The notes beneath the pieces were generated by a model, which saw only the letters and a list, made by a program, of their open reading frames with translations, did no database searches and was not told the DNA's origin. A stretch of 64,000 nucleotides of DNA from Diphasiastrum complanatum. Lineage: Eukaryota > Streptophyta > Lycopodiopsida > Lycopodiales > Lycopodiaceae. The position numbers were made by a program, and so were the translations under genes. The stretch spans positions 43,687,003 to 43,751,002 of the forward strand of contig CM055106.1 of assembly GCA_029204225.1 (NCBI GenBank), given 5' to 3'. Below are positions 34,601-47,135 of the stretch, one piece after another; the stretch's first letter is position 1; the number at the start of each line of letters is the position of its first letter.

Positions 34601-35760
34601 TATATTTGATGAATGTTTCCTACAATGGGTTTAATATTTTGATCATAAAATATGTCTATGATCTGGAATCTAGAGCTTGTACTTTCATGGCTTCCTCTAT
34701 CTTTTCATCTTCAGTTTCCTCCTGAAGAACATCAATTTGATTAGAAATTATCATGAGTGAGGGTGATGGCGACATCATCTTTATCTCTTGCTTCATCATC
34801 ATATGAGCTGGATTAACATCCTATTGTTGATTACAAACATCTTGCATTTCTTCAAAAAATGAGTCGATTTCATTATTAATTTCTTCCAAGGCATTATCAG
34901 CAGTTGTTTTATTGTCTTTTCTACATAATGGCCAAATGCAAATAATTGCTTTCGCATTTTTTTAACCTTGTTTTTTGGATTATTTCATAAGTGAATTTGC
35001 ATGTGGCAGCTATTGAGGATAGATTACCACATGCAAATTATTGCTTTTGCAGTTTTTTTAACCTTGTTTTTCTAGATTTTTTTTGCTAAGTGAATCTGCA
35101 TGTGGCAGCTTTGGAGAAAATGGACCTCATGTAGCTCAACATAACATCTTAAGAAACCATAGAAAATTTTGAAATTGTGAAGTTCTATCTTCATGAGTGG
35201 TCTATTTTTCACACAATTCTTGGAAAAAGCTACATGTATTCTAACTTACAATGAAGTCTTCATGAATTTTAATTTTTTAAATAATGATAGCTACATTCTC
35301 AACAAATCAAGAAAATTTAATCAATGTGTTATTGTTGTTGTTGTTGTCAATATGTCACTTTATTGAATGGGCTAACTATTATAGTCAAAGAAAACGTTTA
35401 GTAGTCATAGGATTCTAGAAGACAACATCTGAGTTGAAAGGTTTAGTTGACATTATGGTTCAAAACTCAACATACTCTCAAAGATGTAGTCTATCAAAGG
35501 AAAACTGAGGGAGGTGTCCTAAACACAACAAACTTCAAAAGTTCAAGCCATAAAACTTGTGGTGAGGTCAAAAAGTCAAATTCTTCCTCAAGTAGGCCAA
35601 CCATGAAATTAGACTATTAGTTTTTATCAATAGTCTCATGTCCCTTTATGGATTCAATGTGATGGGACAAAGAATCTTCATTTTAACACAACCTTCATGA
35701 TGAAGGTTGCATAAATTGAACAATCTTATGTGCAAAGGGTTGTTCAAATAATAATAATAA
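34601..35760. repeat. Dispersed repeat R1 copy
   Basis: Matches 6220-7460 and 51,220-52,390. Compared with the first it has the TTG-run insertion (about 35,330-35,510) and lacks the part between 35,108 and the second GCATGTGG cluster. No gene. Confidence 0.6.
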
Positions 35761-36590
35761 TAAATCTCAAATTGAAATATCTAGAGCTACACCCATCGTC
35801 AACCCTTCAATAAAGCATATGAATATGTAATATTTTAAGTATCTATCCATATGTTTTTCTTTGAAATGACATGAATATGAATCTCTTTCCGCACAATACG
35901 TTCTGATCATTGGTGACATGCATGCAATATTTGTATTTTCTTACATTGATACGTTGAAAATTTGTGCTAACAATCATCAACATTGTTGCTCATATCTTAA
36001 TATGGAAAGCCATTTCCTAAAATTCATGAACACTAGCATAATTCCTTTTTTCACAATAGCTTATTGCAAAGGAAGAACATTTGAAAGTTCACATATTAGA
36101 TAAAACAACGCCTGTCCATGGTGATAATTGTGATGTGTTTGAATTTTTTTTTTCTATATTTTCTTATGCAAGGAAAAACCTTGTAATTTGCTTTTGTACA
36201 ATTCCCATTATAAAAAGGTGGAATTAAAACATCTCACCATAAACTAAGCCAATTCTCTAGCATAAGCATTAATTAGATACTTAAAATAAGTATAAATTCA
36301 TGTTGTTTAACATCATTGATACATTTGTTCACTTCTTTATCAAAAGAACACATAGAGTGGAAATCTCATTTGACAATGCAACTCCTATATTCTTCATTAC
36401 AATCTATGAGAGACACACTGAAACTTTGATTGATTTTTCTCTTATACATTCTTCCAATGCACAGAAGTGGAATCAAGCTTCAAACCTTAAAGCTAATAAA
36501 AGGATATGATTTGTGATTATTGAGATATTCTTCATACTCGATATTAACAAACCACACAATCTCTAAGATCTTATTGGTATTGAAACTCAA
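35761..36590 (+). repeat. Repeat family F, plus strand
   Basis: Carries the SYIDTLKICANNHQHCC frame (35,918) and the NIIDTFVHFFIKRTHRVEIS frame (36,300). Joined to family B RT at 36,591 at the same breakpoint as the mirrored 29,024 junction. Confidence 0.6.
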
Positions 36591-37565
36591 AGGTAAATGG
36601 CAGAGTTAGGAACGAAGTCGTGCTGCAACAAGAATCGATTGATTCTATTGAACCAGGCCCTTGGAGCTTGCTTTAGCCCATAGAGAGCTTTCTACAACTT
36701 ACACACTTTGTGTTCTTGGCTTGAAGGATGTAACCTTTGGGTTGCTAGATGTAAATATCTTCTTATATGTATCCATTCAGAAAAGCAGTTTGAACATCCA
36801 TCTGGTGAACTTCTAGATCTTCGGCATCTGCAATAGCAAGTAAAGACGAAATTGACTGAAGTCTTACAACTAGATTGAAAGTCTCTGTGTAGTCAATTCC
36901 ATAGGTTTGTTCATATTCTTTCATGACTAGTCGAGCTTTCCATTTGGCTGTCAAACTGTGTGGATTGAGCTTCAACTTGAAGATCCACTTAGTGTCGATA
37001 ATCTTTGCATTAGGAGGAGCTTCAACAAGACGCCAGGTCTTGCTCTTCATCAGTAAATTATACATGCATGGCAGTGCGCCAGTTGTCTGCATTCGAATTC
37101 GATATTGCTTCTGCTACTAAGGTAGGTCTATCATAACTGATGAATGCCTACGGGATGTAACGATCAGGCTCTTGTCGATGTTGGGCAGATCTTCGAACAA
37201 AAGTCAGTTGCTGAGAAGATTATTCTCCTTGTTGTGCGACATGGGTATCTTTGATTGTCAGAACAGTCGCAGGTTGAGGCCTGTCGATGGTGATGGGAGT
37301 CGCTAGAACTAATTCTTACATTGGCTGCTTCTACTTGAAGTTGTAGAATTTGTCTTTGAGACTGCTGACTAAGATGTGGCTTGACTCGACATCATAAATT
37401 TGACAAGCTTTGTGTGATGTCGAGTATCCAATGAAGATACTCCTGCAGTTGTTAGGGTCAAGCTTCTTTTTCAGATCAGAAGGAAGTTGCACATAACAAA
37501 GACAGCCAAACACTCAAAGGTGTTTGAGACTTGGTTTGTAGCCATGGAAGATTTTGAAGAAAGTG
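36591..37565 (-). pseudogene. copia family B integrase end and RT, minus strand
   Basis: Mirror image of 28,046-29,023 with the same gene pieces, the same stops and the same outer junctions. RT frame 37,092 to 36,763; integrase end frame 37,513 to 37,331. Confidence 0.85.
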
Positions 37566-37853
37566 TACTCCATTTTGAATGGTAACATTCGACGAGTGTC
37601 GAAGATGTCAAGCAAGTCGAGTCGACTGGCTCGCCCTTGAGAGGATGTTGATGTCGATGAAGTCGAGTCAGTAAAGTCGATGACGTGAATGTCGACGAAG
37701 TTGATCCTGCTTCTACTTCAAGTCGTTGTATTGCACCGATTGTTCGACTGTGCGAGTGAGACTGCACGTTGTTGTAGAGAGAGAATACCTACATAGTATA
37801 CTGGAGCTCATGAATTGAATTCAGGTGAGTCGGAGTGAAGATTAACTCCAACA
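37566..37853 (-). mobile_element. LTR-B 5' part, minus strand
   Basis: Mirror of 27,755-28,045; TGTTGGAG start at 37,853. Confidence 0.75.
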
Positions 37854-38389
37854 GAATGTCCATGTCGATAGCTAGTGATGGAAGTTGCCATGTGGCACAT
37901 GCAATTTTGTCAACATATGCATGTGTCATGTGGATTTGTTGTCCACATGCACATTTTGTTGTGATTTTCTTTGCTACGTGTCAAAAAATTTATGGTTGTC
38001 CACATGAGAGTTGTGGTGGGAAGGCTCACCAAAAATCTACTTGTGGAGGTGCCTCTAGACCAAAAAGGAAAACTGAGCACCTAACATTAAAGGAACAAGC
38101 TAAAATCTTCATGATTTATTGAGTTGAGAATTACATATAAATCAATCTTTTGAAATAAAAAGCTATTGTAAATAGGCATCGATTTGTCTTATCCAAAGCA
38201 CAGTGATTTAATGACTCCAAAGACACTTTCTTATCTATCCATCATTGATGATAGCGATCTATTAGGGAAAGAAGAGTGATTTGACTCTGTTAGTTTGACA
38301 TATCACCTTTCTACACTTCAAAGCCTTAGTTAAATATATATAAAGGTGTGATATGACCTTTCTAAACTTTGAAGTCAGGTATATAAAAC

Positions 38390-38390
<1 letters not shown>
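37854..38390. repeat. Dispersed repeat, empty target of the young copia
   Basis: Same order as 10,522-10,971 and 16,617-16,700 but without the copia element between: GACATATCAC is single here at about 38,307. This gives the pre-insertion state. Confidence 0.75.
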
Positions 38391-38425
<35 letters not shown>

Positions 38426-38647
38426 TATAATGTATGTACATATATAGACACCCACATATATACATATGTAAACAAACACACACACACACCAACACATTTA
38501 TATGTATGTATGTATGAACACACCCACATATGTACATATGTACACACACACACACACACCAACACATTTATATGCATGTATGTATAAACACACCCACATA
38601 TGTACATATGTGGGTGTGTTTATACATACATGCATATAAATGTGTGG

Positions 38648-38678
<31 letters not shown>

Positions 38679-38823
38679 CACGCGCGCGCGCGCGCCTTTC
38701 TACACTTCAAAGCCTTAGTCAAATATAAAGAAGAAATGACCTTTCAAAATGACATATGATCTTTCTAAACTTTCTAGTCAAATATATAAAATTTATTTAC
38801 ACACACGTGCATGTGTGTGCGCA

Positions 38824-38854
<31 letters not shown>

Positions 38855-38900
38855 CAACACATTTAAATGTATGTATATATACAAACACCCGCATCAATCA
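38391..38900. repeat. AC/GT block with long palindrome
   Basis: Palindrome centred at 38,603/38,604 with 42-bp perfect arms; after one mismatch it goes on into CA/TG runs, about 120 bp in all. A CG-rich run (GCACGCGCGCGCG) follows near 38,680. The open frames across it are artefacts. Confidence 0.9.
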
Positions 38901-39030
38901 ATATAATGTTTTGGCACCACATCATTCTTGCAAAAATTTTGATGCATATATTTTTTAATTCATGAATGCAAAGTACATTGATGAGAGAATAAATTATCCC
39001 TTCCTACATTGCCTTCTACAAGGCCTTACA
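38885..39030. repeat. Small inversion at edge of gene fragment T
   Basis: The first part (ATCAATCAATATAATG...) has the same orientation as 27,162-27,240, while the DNA after about 38,970 is inverted relative to that copy. An inversion break lies between them. Confidence 0.65.
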
Positions 39031-40079
39031 TTTAATTTAAAAACTCTACTCATCATCACTTCCTCCCTCCTTGCCTCCTTCGTCTTGTAGGTGTATGTTG
39101 GTGTCCACATCTTCAAACTCCCCTTTGCTCTCATTCACATTCTCTTCCACATTTTGCTCCTCAAAATTTTCCACATTTTCTTCCACATCACCAACGCTTG
39201 AAGTTGTAAAGCCTCTCTACAAAAAGAAAATCAAAGATTCAATTAAATTGAGACTAAACTTACTTGTAAACCACAAAGTAAACAATCACTAAACAATAAA
39301 AATTAAGAGTTTACGATTGGAAACAATCCATGGGATTCCATAAAAGCCTTAAGGCCGGCACATCCATCATTGTAACCTTGTTTGTACTCCACGGCGGTCA
39401 TGTGTCTTCCAAAATCATTAAGCTACATTCAACAAAATAACATAGTTTAGCAATACAATTTAGTCAGTAAAAAACATTAACAATCTCACTACAAAAATAG
39501 AATCATAGTAAAAAATATCTTACAAAATGGGCCTCTAGATTGCCCCTTCCTCCCGATCCCAAGTGACTTTGGCCATGTTTTAAGAGCTTCTCGGCGGTGG
39601 CCCTACGTTGTTGTTCATACTTTTGGGGATTGTTTTGCAACAATTCCTCTTTCACCTTCCTCCAATCCCTTTTGGAGCACCATCCAGGCTCCGTGGGCTT
39701 CTTGGGATTCCTCACGGCTCTTCTCATCAATTCCCTTTTGTTTCGAATCAAAAGGCACATTGAATTCAAGGCCCAAGTCCTATTAAAAGCATTGGATTGA
39801 GGGAATTCTAAAAATATAAAGTCTCTATTATTTTATTTTTGTCTTCAAGTTTTGGGAGGACCAATCAATCATGTAATCTATACTAAAATATAAAGCACCT
39901 AAATCACTCAAACAGGCATGAACTACATTGCCACATGTATTTTCTATAACTCCACCACGTGGATTAAGATCATAATACACACTACACGAAGGGGCATCTT
40001 CGGAAGCTCTTCTCTCAGATGATTCACCCGAAGAAGATAGCACAAGATAACGCCTACTCCATTGAGTAGGCGTTCGCAT
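39031..40079 (-). pseudogene. Gene fragment T with intron, minus strand (better copy)
   Basis: On the minus strand: 83-codon frame (40,079 to 39,828) with SVYYDLNPRGGVIENTCGNV; then a frame ending at 39,503 (GWCSKRDWRKVKEELLQNNP, RRATAEKLLKHGQSHLGSGG); then after a gap LNDFGRHMTAVEYKQGY and GLKAFMESHGLFPI; a probable intron with GTAAAC donor (near 39,317) and TTTTTGTAG acceptor (near 39,218); and an acidic tail EENVENFEEQNVEENVNESK ending in a stop near 39,050. The pattern of a basic KxxxxRRAxxxKLxKHGxSHLGS stretch weakly recalls plant En/Spm-type transposase-associated proteins. This is inference only. The pieces lie in different frames, so introns or decay must be assumed. Confidence 0.5.
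40049..40072. repeat. 24-bp palindrome at a junction
   Basis: ACGCCTACTC, four bases, then GAGTAGGCGT: a perfect stem at the point where gene fragment T (minus) meets the glycine-rich piece (plus). The copies at 26,040 and 33,520 have only one arm. Confidence 0.75.
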
Positions 40080-40455
40080 ACTCAGAGGAGCTGCAAGTGC
40101 TCATGATAGAGGTTCTGGCTCTGGTCAAGATCTGGGAGCTAAAAATGCAAATGGTAGTGGTTCTGATTTAGGTGGCGAAGGTGCTGTTGGGCAAGGCGGT
40201 GGAGCTGGAGGTGGACATATTGGTAGTGGTGCTACAGGTGGTTCTAAAGGTGGCAGTGGTCAACGAAATAGAGTAGGAGGCAGTGGCTCAGGGGGAAAGG
40301 AAAATGGAAATACTGTTACTGGAAACAGAGACGGTAATGGTAGTGGTAGCGGAAAAGAAAATGAAAATTTTGCTCGTTTGGACATGGTGCTAGCAAAGGT
40401 AGCGGGAGAGGAAAAGAAAATGGAAATCAATATTACTCCCAGAAATGGACAGTGA
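40073..40455 (+). pseudogene. Glycine-rich coding fragment, plus strand
   Basis: Matches residues from about 143 on of the 33.1-kb frame and continues past its stop (NTVTGNRDGNGSGSG), then frameshifts near 40,375. N-terminal part absent. Confidence 0.7.
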
Positions 40456-41345
40456 TTGGGTGGTGAATCAGTTACATTTCACCTCTAATTCTCAGCTTGT
40501 CGCTGTGTGTACTGAGAATTTTTAATTGAGTACACAATGATAGTTACTAGTGGCATCTACTAGCAATCAAGAGACTACAATAGTATTGATGTGAATAGAG
40601 ATGGCAATGAGCTGACAAGAAATTAGACCAAGAATTGGAATGTAAAATCAAGACACTCAGAGAGTCGAAATAGGTATTGTACACCCTTGAAAAACTTAAA
40701 CGACAATAATGCATTTGGATTTATATTGTCAAACTTTGTCAGAGTAATTTTCTTCCTCCTTAGCAAACTAAAATATCTAGAGCTGCACCCATCGTCAACC
40801 TTCAATAAAGCATATGAATATGTAATATCTTAAGCATCTATCCATATGTTTTTCTTTGAAACAACATCAAAATATGAATCTCTTTCCGCACAATACATTC
40901 TGATCATTGGTGACATGCATGCAATATTTGTATTTTCTTGCATTGATACGTTGAAAATTTGTGCTAACAATCATCAACATTGTTGCTCAAATCTTAATAT
41001 GGGAATCCATTTCCTAAAATTCATGAACACTAGCATAATACCTTTTTTACCGTTTATTTATTTTTTACAATAGCTTATTGCAAAGAAAGAACATTTGAAA
41101 GTTCACATTTTAGATAAAACAATGCTTGTCCATGGTGATAATTGCGATGTGTATGATTTTTTTTTTTCTATATTGTAGAACGCAAGTAAGAAAAACAATC
41201 TCCCAATAAAAAATCTGTAATTTTCTTTTGTACAATTCCCATTATAAAAAGGTGGAATTAAAACATCTCACCATTGACAACATGCATGCTTGTCTCTAGC
41301 ATAAGCATTAATTAGATACTTAAAATAAGTATGAATTTGTGCATG
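40456..41345 (+). repeat. Repeat family F, plus strand
   Basis: Same order as 33,934-34,600 and then as 36,110-36,300; contains the SAQYILIIGDMHAIFVFSCI frame at 40,846. Ends abruptly near 41,358. Confidence 0.6.
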
Positions 41346-42240
41346 CAATAAATTGATGCTGTCTTATGTGAGTTTATTCATTATGTACTGAAAACTAGCT
41401 ATGCTAAATAGATTGCAACTCACAACCAAGGGATAGCATAGATTAGTATGCAAGTATAGGGGCAAATCCATGCCATACCAATACTTGTACCTATTGTATA
41501 GAGCACAGGTGATGTACATTTTTCGTAACCCTTGAGCATATCCATGCTTTCCAAGAGCACGCCAGCTATCTCTTTGTTTTATACGTTCTAAAGTCTAATC
41601 GTGTCTTAGTTTATAAGTAAAACAATACATGTGTGCGTTTATCCTTGGCCAAGCATTTTATCCTAAATTAGGGCAAATCCATGTCGTTCCAATCATACAA
41701 ATGTGATGGTCCCTTGCACAATTTTATGTGCTTTTAAGAGTGATTAGGTTATCAACACTTGTTACATTGGCTATTACCTATTATTATATTTCAATGGGAC
41801 GTAGGTGAAAAACAATCACATGTGTTATCTTATTCTATGAGGTGTGAGCAAAAAATTGGAATTAGTTCAATCGTTTGCTATTTTCGAATGTAGGCAAGGT
41901 AGGCCCAGTGCCTTACTTAATAGCATCCCATTCATTACCTTGCCAAGTCCATTTTTGTAGCTACAACCACATTAATGTTTGTGATACAGCAACCAAACTA
42001 TGTTTAAAGCACTAACCTTAATAGTTGTCATGCTTTGAGCCTTTTTACATTATTTTATTTACGTGGCCCAAGTCTAGTTTATTTAAAATAAAATATTTTA
42101 TAAGTGCTCAAATCTTGACCATCCAAAATGTTTTGATTAGCTTTACAAAATATGATTCGCTACGTCATCAAAATCATCCTCAATGTCAATCAAATTATCT
42201 TCTCTTACTTTGATTAGATCCACTCTTTTTTTTTTTTAAC
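41346..42240. other. Single-copy AT-rich stretch, no gene seen
   Basis: No other copy was noticed in the window. Two related lines (GGGCAAATCCATG near 41,460 and 41,673) hint at old internal duplication. Open frames are short and without motifs. Confidence 0.45.
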
Positions 42241-43170
42241 ATCTATGTACAAAATCTAGGGCTTGTACTTTCATGGCTTCCTCTATCTTTTCATCTTCAG
42301 TTTCCTCCTAAACAGCATCAACCTTCTCAGAAAATTATAACGAGTGAGGGTGCTGGTGACATCATGTTTATCTCTTGCTTCGTCATCATATGAGCTGGAT
42401 TAACATCCTATCGTTGATTACAAACATCTTGCATTTCTTCAAAAAACGAGTCGATTTCATTATTAATTTCTTCCAAGGCATTGTCAGCAGTTGTTTTATT
42501 GTCTTTTCTACATAATGGCCAAACGCAAATAATTGCTTTCGCATTTTTTTCACCTTGTTTTTTGGATTTTTTACTAAGTGAATTTGCATGTGGCATCTAA
42601 TGAGGATAGATTACCACATTCAAATTATTGCTTTTGCAATTTTTTTTAACCTTGTTTTTCTAGATTTTTTTGCTAAGTGAATCTGCATGTGGCAGCTAAT
42701 GAGGACATATTACCGCACACATGCAATTTTTTCTAGAATATGCATGTGGCATGTGGCACCCATACATTGGCTCTCTACATGCACACGAATTTCCATGGTT
42801 TGTGTCAATTCTTTACTAGATGTCCACATAAGAGTTGTGGTGGGAAGGCTCACAAAAATTTGCTTCAAATTTTATATGAGATTTCTGGTCGTGGAGTTGC
42901 CTCCATAATAAAAGGAAAACTAAACACTTGGCATTATGACTAGTAATATATATATTTAAGATTTTAAACCTTAGTCTTTGGAGGACATGGACCTCATGTA
43001 GCTCAACATAACATTTTAAGAGACCATAGAAAAATTTGAGATTGTGAAGTTCTACCTTCTTGAGCGGCCTATTTTTTGCACAATTCTTGGCAAAAGCTAC
43101 ATGTACGCTAACTTGTAATGAAGTCTTTACGAATTTTGATTTTTTTAAAAAATGATAGCTACATGTAGAG
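42241..43170. repeat. Dispersed repeat R1 copy
   Basis: Matches 6265-7170; contains the same GCATGTGG clusters. Joined to family B RT at about 43,170. Confidence 0.6.
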
Positions 43171-44640
43171 TGTCCTTTGTGTTTTTATTATCATCATAGA
43201 GCATAGTGCTTAGATGCTTGAATGTATCTTACGTCTCTTAGTAATGCTTGTGCCAATGTGCTAACTGCATAGGCAAGATCGGGTCGTGTGCAGACCACGG
43301 CATACATGATCCATCCAACTATCGACTGATAGGGGTATTTGCACATCCCCTTCTCTACTTCAGTCGTCGGCACATGTCCTTTGACAATTTGAATCCTAGA
43401 TCCATAGACGAGTCTATCGACCTATAGTTTTCCATGCCATACTTGTAGAGTACACTAGTTAGACACCTTTCTTGGCTTATCGTAATACTTTTGTTTACTC
43501 TTTCTTTGGTTATCTCGATTCCGAGAAGGTAATGTATAGGGCCTGAATCGATCATTTTGAATTCCTTCCACAATAGCGACTTTGTCTCATGAACTGATTC
43601 GAATTGTTGAGATCAAAGAGTCATCAAGATATAGAGCTATTATGACATAGCTTGAGTCTCTATGTTTGAGATAAACATTACAGTCAGCAGAGTTAGGAAT
43701 AAAGTCGTGCTACAACAAGATTCTATTGAACTAGGCCCTTGGAGCTTGCTTTCTACAACTTACACACTTTTTGATCTTGGCCTTGAAGGATATAACCTTT
43801 GGGTTGCTAGATGTAAATATTTTCTTATATGTATCCATTCAGAAAAGCAGTCTGAACATCCATCTGGTGAGCTTCTAGATCTTCGGCAGCTGTGATAGCA
43901 AGTAAGGACCAAATTGACTGAAGTCTTACAACTGGACTGAAAGTCTCTGCGTAGTCAATTTCATAGGTTTGTTTGTATCCTTTCATGACTAGTTGAGCTT
44001 TCCATTTGGCTGTCAAATCGTGTGGATTGAACTTCAGCTTAAAGATCCACTTAGTGTCAATAATCTTTGCATTAGGAGGAGCTTCAACAAGATGCCAGCT
44101 CTTGTTCTTCATCAGTAAATTATACATGCATGGCAATGCGCCAGTTGTCTGCATTCGAATTTGACAATGCTTCTGCTGCTAAGGTAGGTCCGTCATGATT
44201 GATGAATGCCTAAGGGATGTAACGATCAGGCTCTTGTCGATGTTGGGTAGATCTTCGAACAAAACTCAATTGCTGAGATGATGATTCTCCTTGGTGTGCG
44301 ACATGGGTATCTTCAATTGTCGGAACAGTTGTAGGTTGAGGTCTGTCGATGGTGATGGGAGTTGTTGGAACTAATTCTTGCATTGTCTGCTTCTACTTGA
44401 AGTCGTAGAATTTTTCTTCAAAGAAGACAACATCTAGACTGTTGACTGAGATGCAGCTTGACTCGACATCATAGATTTGACAAGCTTTGTGTGATGTCGA
44501 GTATCCAATGAAGATACTCCTGTAGCTGACACGGTCAAGCTTCTTTCTAGGATCAGAAGGCATCTACACATAACAAAGACAACCAAACACTCGAAGGTGC
44601 TTCAGACTTGGTTTGTAGCCATGGAAGATTTCGAAAGAAG
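43171..44640 (-). pseudogene. copia family B RT and integrase end, minus strand
   Basis: Minus-strand order: integrase end (GYSTSHKACQIYDV-type), RT (44,154 to 43,825, TKWIFKLKFNPHDLTAKWKA, AFLNGYI-TAA), RT C-terminus (43,573 to 43,355, GPIHYLLGIEI). Mirror of 24,011-25,280, extended to the RNase H side. Confidence 0.8.
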
Positions 44641-45102
44641 TGTAAAATACCTCAACAGGAAATTCTTAGTTCTACCAACAAAGTGCACAATACTCAAATT
44701 GACAAAGGTTAAAGAAACTCGAAACTCGAACAATTCGTGAAACATGAACTCGAACAATTCGCGAAATTGAGAATCTTGAACACGAACTCGAACAATTCAC
44801 GAAATAAAGAAGCCTGAACACGAACTCAAACAAATAATTGTCGTGAAACTGTCACGAACAATTTCTTGTTCAAACTTGAAGCTCGAAGCTTGAAATTATC
44901 GCGAACTTGTCTCAAAAGAAGACTGTTGCGAAGCAGAAACTGTCAAAGATACTATCGCGAACAAAATGTTGTCGCAAATTTTTTGAGAACAACAAATCTG
45001 TCATGAACAGAGAATCATTCAAAAATCTTTCAAGAATCTTTTAAAAATCTTTCGAGAATCTATCAAGAATCTGTCGTGAATCTTTTGAGAATCTCTCGAC
45101 TA
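44641..45102. repeat. TTCGCGAA-rich degenerate insert, minus orientation
   Basis: Words GAACTCGAACAATTC, GCGAAATTGAGAA, TCAAGAATCT. Same position in integrase as the other copies. It ends at TCGACTA (45,096-45,102), the left repeat of the 463-bp insertion. Confidence 0.7.
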
Positions 45103-45565
45103 TGAGAAACCAAAACGTTGTTGAATATCAATTGCGAAAACGAATGGATTTTTACAGAAGGAAAAAGGCCAAAGGACCTGTCCTGTGATAATATAAATAC
45201 ATGTGCACTTATAATAATAAGATAGACTCTTAGATTCAAGCTCAGACTTAGATTCAGACTGACTTATTTACGTATGCACTTGCGCACTTACGTACTCTTT
45301 GTAAGAGAGATACCACAAGGCAGCAAGAAATGTATATTGATTCAGACTCAGAATTATATAAATTTGTTTTCTGTCTGATTATCTAATTGTTTATCACATA
45401 GTCTATCACATTCACGCATAATTCAATCATAATAGAACTACTCTATTAGTACATAGATCTGATTCAGGCATGATTAAAACGCTGATATTGGTGTGATTTG
45501 TTCAACCTCTAATTGTGTTCTCTGAGGAAGAATTTGCAAAACTTTTCCTACATGAAGTTCTTGGG
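45103..45565 (+). mobile_element. 463-bp LTR-like insertion with TCGACTA repeats
   Basis: Flanked by TCGACTA at 45,096-45,102 and 45,566-45,572; family B copies on the plus strand (23,690; 31,870) lack it. Starts TGAGAAACC, has TATAAATA near 45,191 and a CA-rich end but no canonical CA terminus. Copies at 55,140-55,624 and 59,695-59,940 (left end lost). It resembles a solo LTR. The 7-bp repeat would be unusual for one. Confidence 0.55.
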
Positions 45566-45572
45566 TCGACTA

Positions 45573-46570
45573 CTTTGATGCTTGAATAGTTCTATAGATA
45601 GCGAGCTGTTGAATCTGCTTCAGCCCAAAAATTCTTGGGGAGCTGAGCATTTGACGGCATTGATAATGCTGCATCAAGTACTATTCGGTTCTTCCTTTTG
45701 GCTACTCCATTCTGCTGTGGTGTGTAGTTGGTGGTGAACTGATGATGAGCGTCTCATGATGATAAGTAGTCAGACATTTTGTCTAACAAGAACTCTCCAC
45801 CACTGTTTGTACGCAAGGTCTTGAATCTTTGACCAGTCTGTGTCTCAGCAAATTCCTTGAATTCTTTGAAACGGTTAAATGCCTCAGACTTGTTCTTAAT
45901 GAACATAATACTGGTGAATCTTGAACAGTCATTGATAAAAGTGAAGAAATATAGTGTTGAACCCAGTGAGGGAATACTCATAGGGCCACACAAATGACTA
46001 CGTATCAATTCCAAAACGGACTTAGCTCGAGTGGCTTGTCCCCTTGGAAATCTTGATCTAGGTTGTTTGCCTAGTAGGCACATCTCACAGACATGTTGAA
46101 TGTTAGTGGAGGCAACATTAATATTTAGATTCTTGATACTATTATGATGCATATACAAGATAGATCTCATGTTCAAGTGTCTTAATCTTTGATACCATAA
46201 TTGAGCATTTGAAGTACTCACATTAAGTGCATATTCATACTCAAAATGTACAAATTGCCTCCTCTATTTTCAGAGAGGACTTCTTTACAGTTCTTATCCA
46301 AAATAGTACATTGTCAAATTGAACAAGGCTCTACAGCCCTGATCTGCAAGCTTGCTTACTGATAGTAAATTCTTTGTCAGTTTGGGTACATAAAATGCAT
46401 CCTTAAGCAAGGTCAATTCACCATTTAGAAGATGAAGGCCAAAGTTCTTTTTCAGTGAATATCATCTTTATTTTGAATTTCCACATGTGGAATTTATCAC
46501 CGTTGAACTTATTGAACAAGCAGATTCTTGAAGATGTACCTTCCATGATGAATGATCTAAAAAATTGTAA
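45573..46570 (-). pseudogene. copia family B integrase and gag remnant, minus strand
   Basis: Integrase frame 46,221 to 45,754: WYQRLRHLNM, CEMCLLGKQPRSRF, RSHLCGPMSI, TNSGGEFLLD, then VAKRKNR in the next frame. The acidic triad therefore reads His, Asn and Lys. The gag deletion is the same as at 22.7 kb. Confidence 0.85.
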
Positions 46571-47135
46571 AGATAGTCTTGAATACTAATAATAGTTTGG
46601 AACAATGGTTTTGATACCAACTTGTTGGGTTCCTACTGGTCTAATACCAACTAGTTGGTTTGTATTACTCTGATACCAGCTCGTTGGATTTCTTGTATGT
46701 ATGCAGAATGATTAGAGCGAACTAAATATGCAAACTATAATAGGATCTTTACCAAACTATAGATTCAGACTATAACTTAGATCGATTGGAGGAATTTCTT
46801 GTAAGTGTCAAAGACAACCATGATGGGAGCGAAACAGTTAGGCATCTAAGACAGACATGCTTCCTTCGAGATTGGATATTATGAGCGAGTCGTGGAGTGA
46901 ATATCAGTGAGTGAGAAAGAAATTATCAGAAAGCATTCATAGTGGAGGACACATAATAAAATAAATAATCTGAATTAAGTTGTTGTAAATACAACAATCA
47001 GATCACAATCTTGTGCCCGAGAATAGTTCACAATGATATAGTGCACTTTGTGTTGTAATCTTACTACGCTAGTTAACGATTGAATACTATCTCTACTTCT
47101 TGATTTACTATCACTCTCTCTTAAATCTCTGAATA
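46571..47135 (-). mobile_element. LTR-B 3' part and triple primer site, minus strand
   Basis: Mirror of 22,105-22,640: three TGATACCA words (46,614; about 46,650; 46,671), then the LTR end and the ATGCTTCCTT block. The outer break at about 47,135 is the same as at 22,105. Confidence 0.75.
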
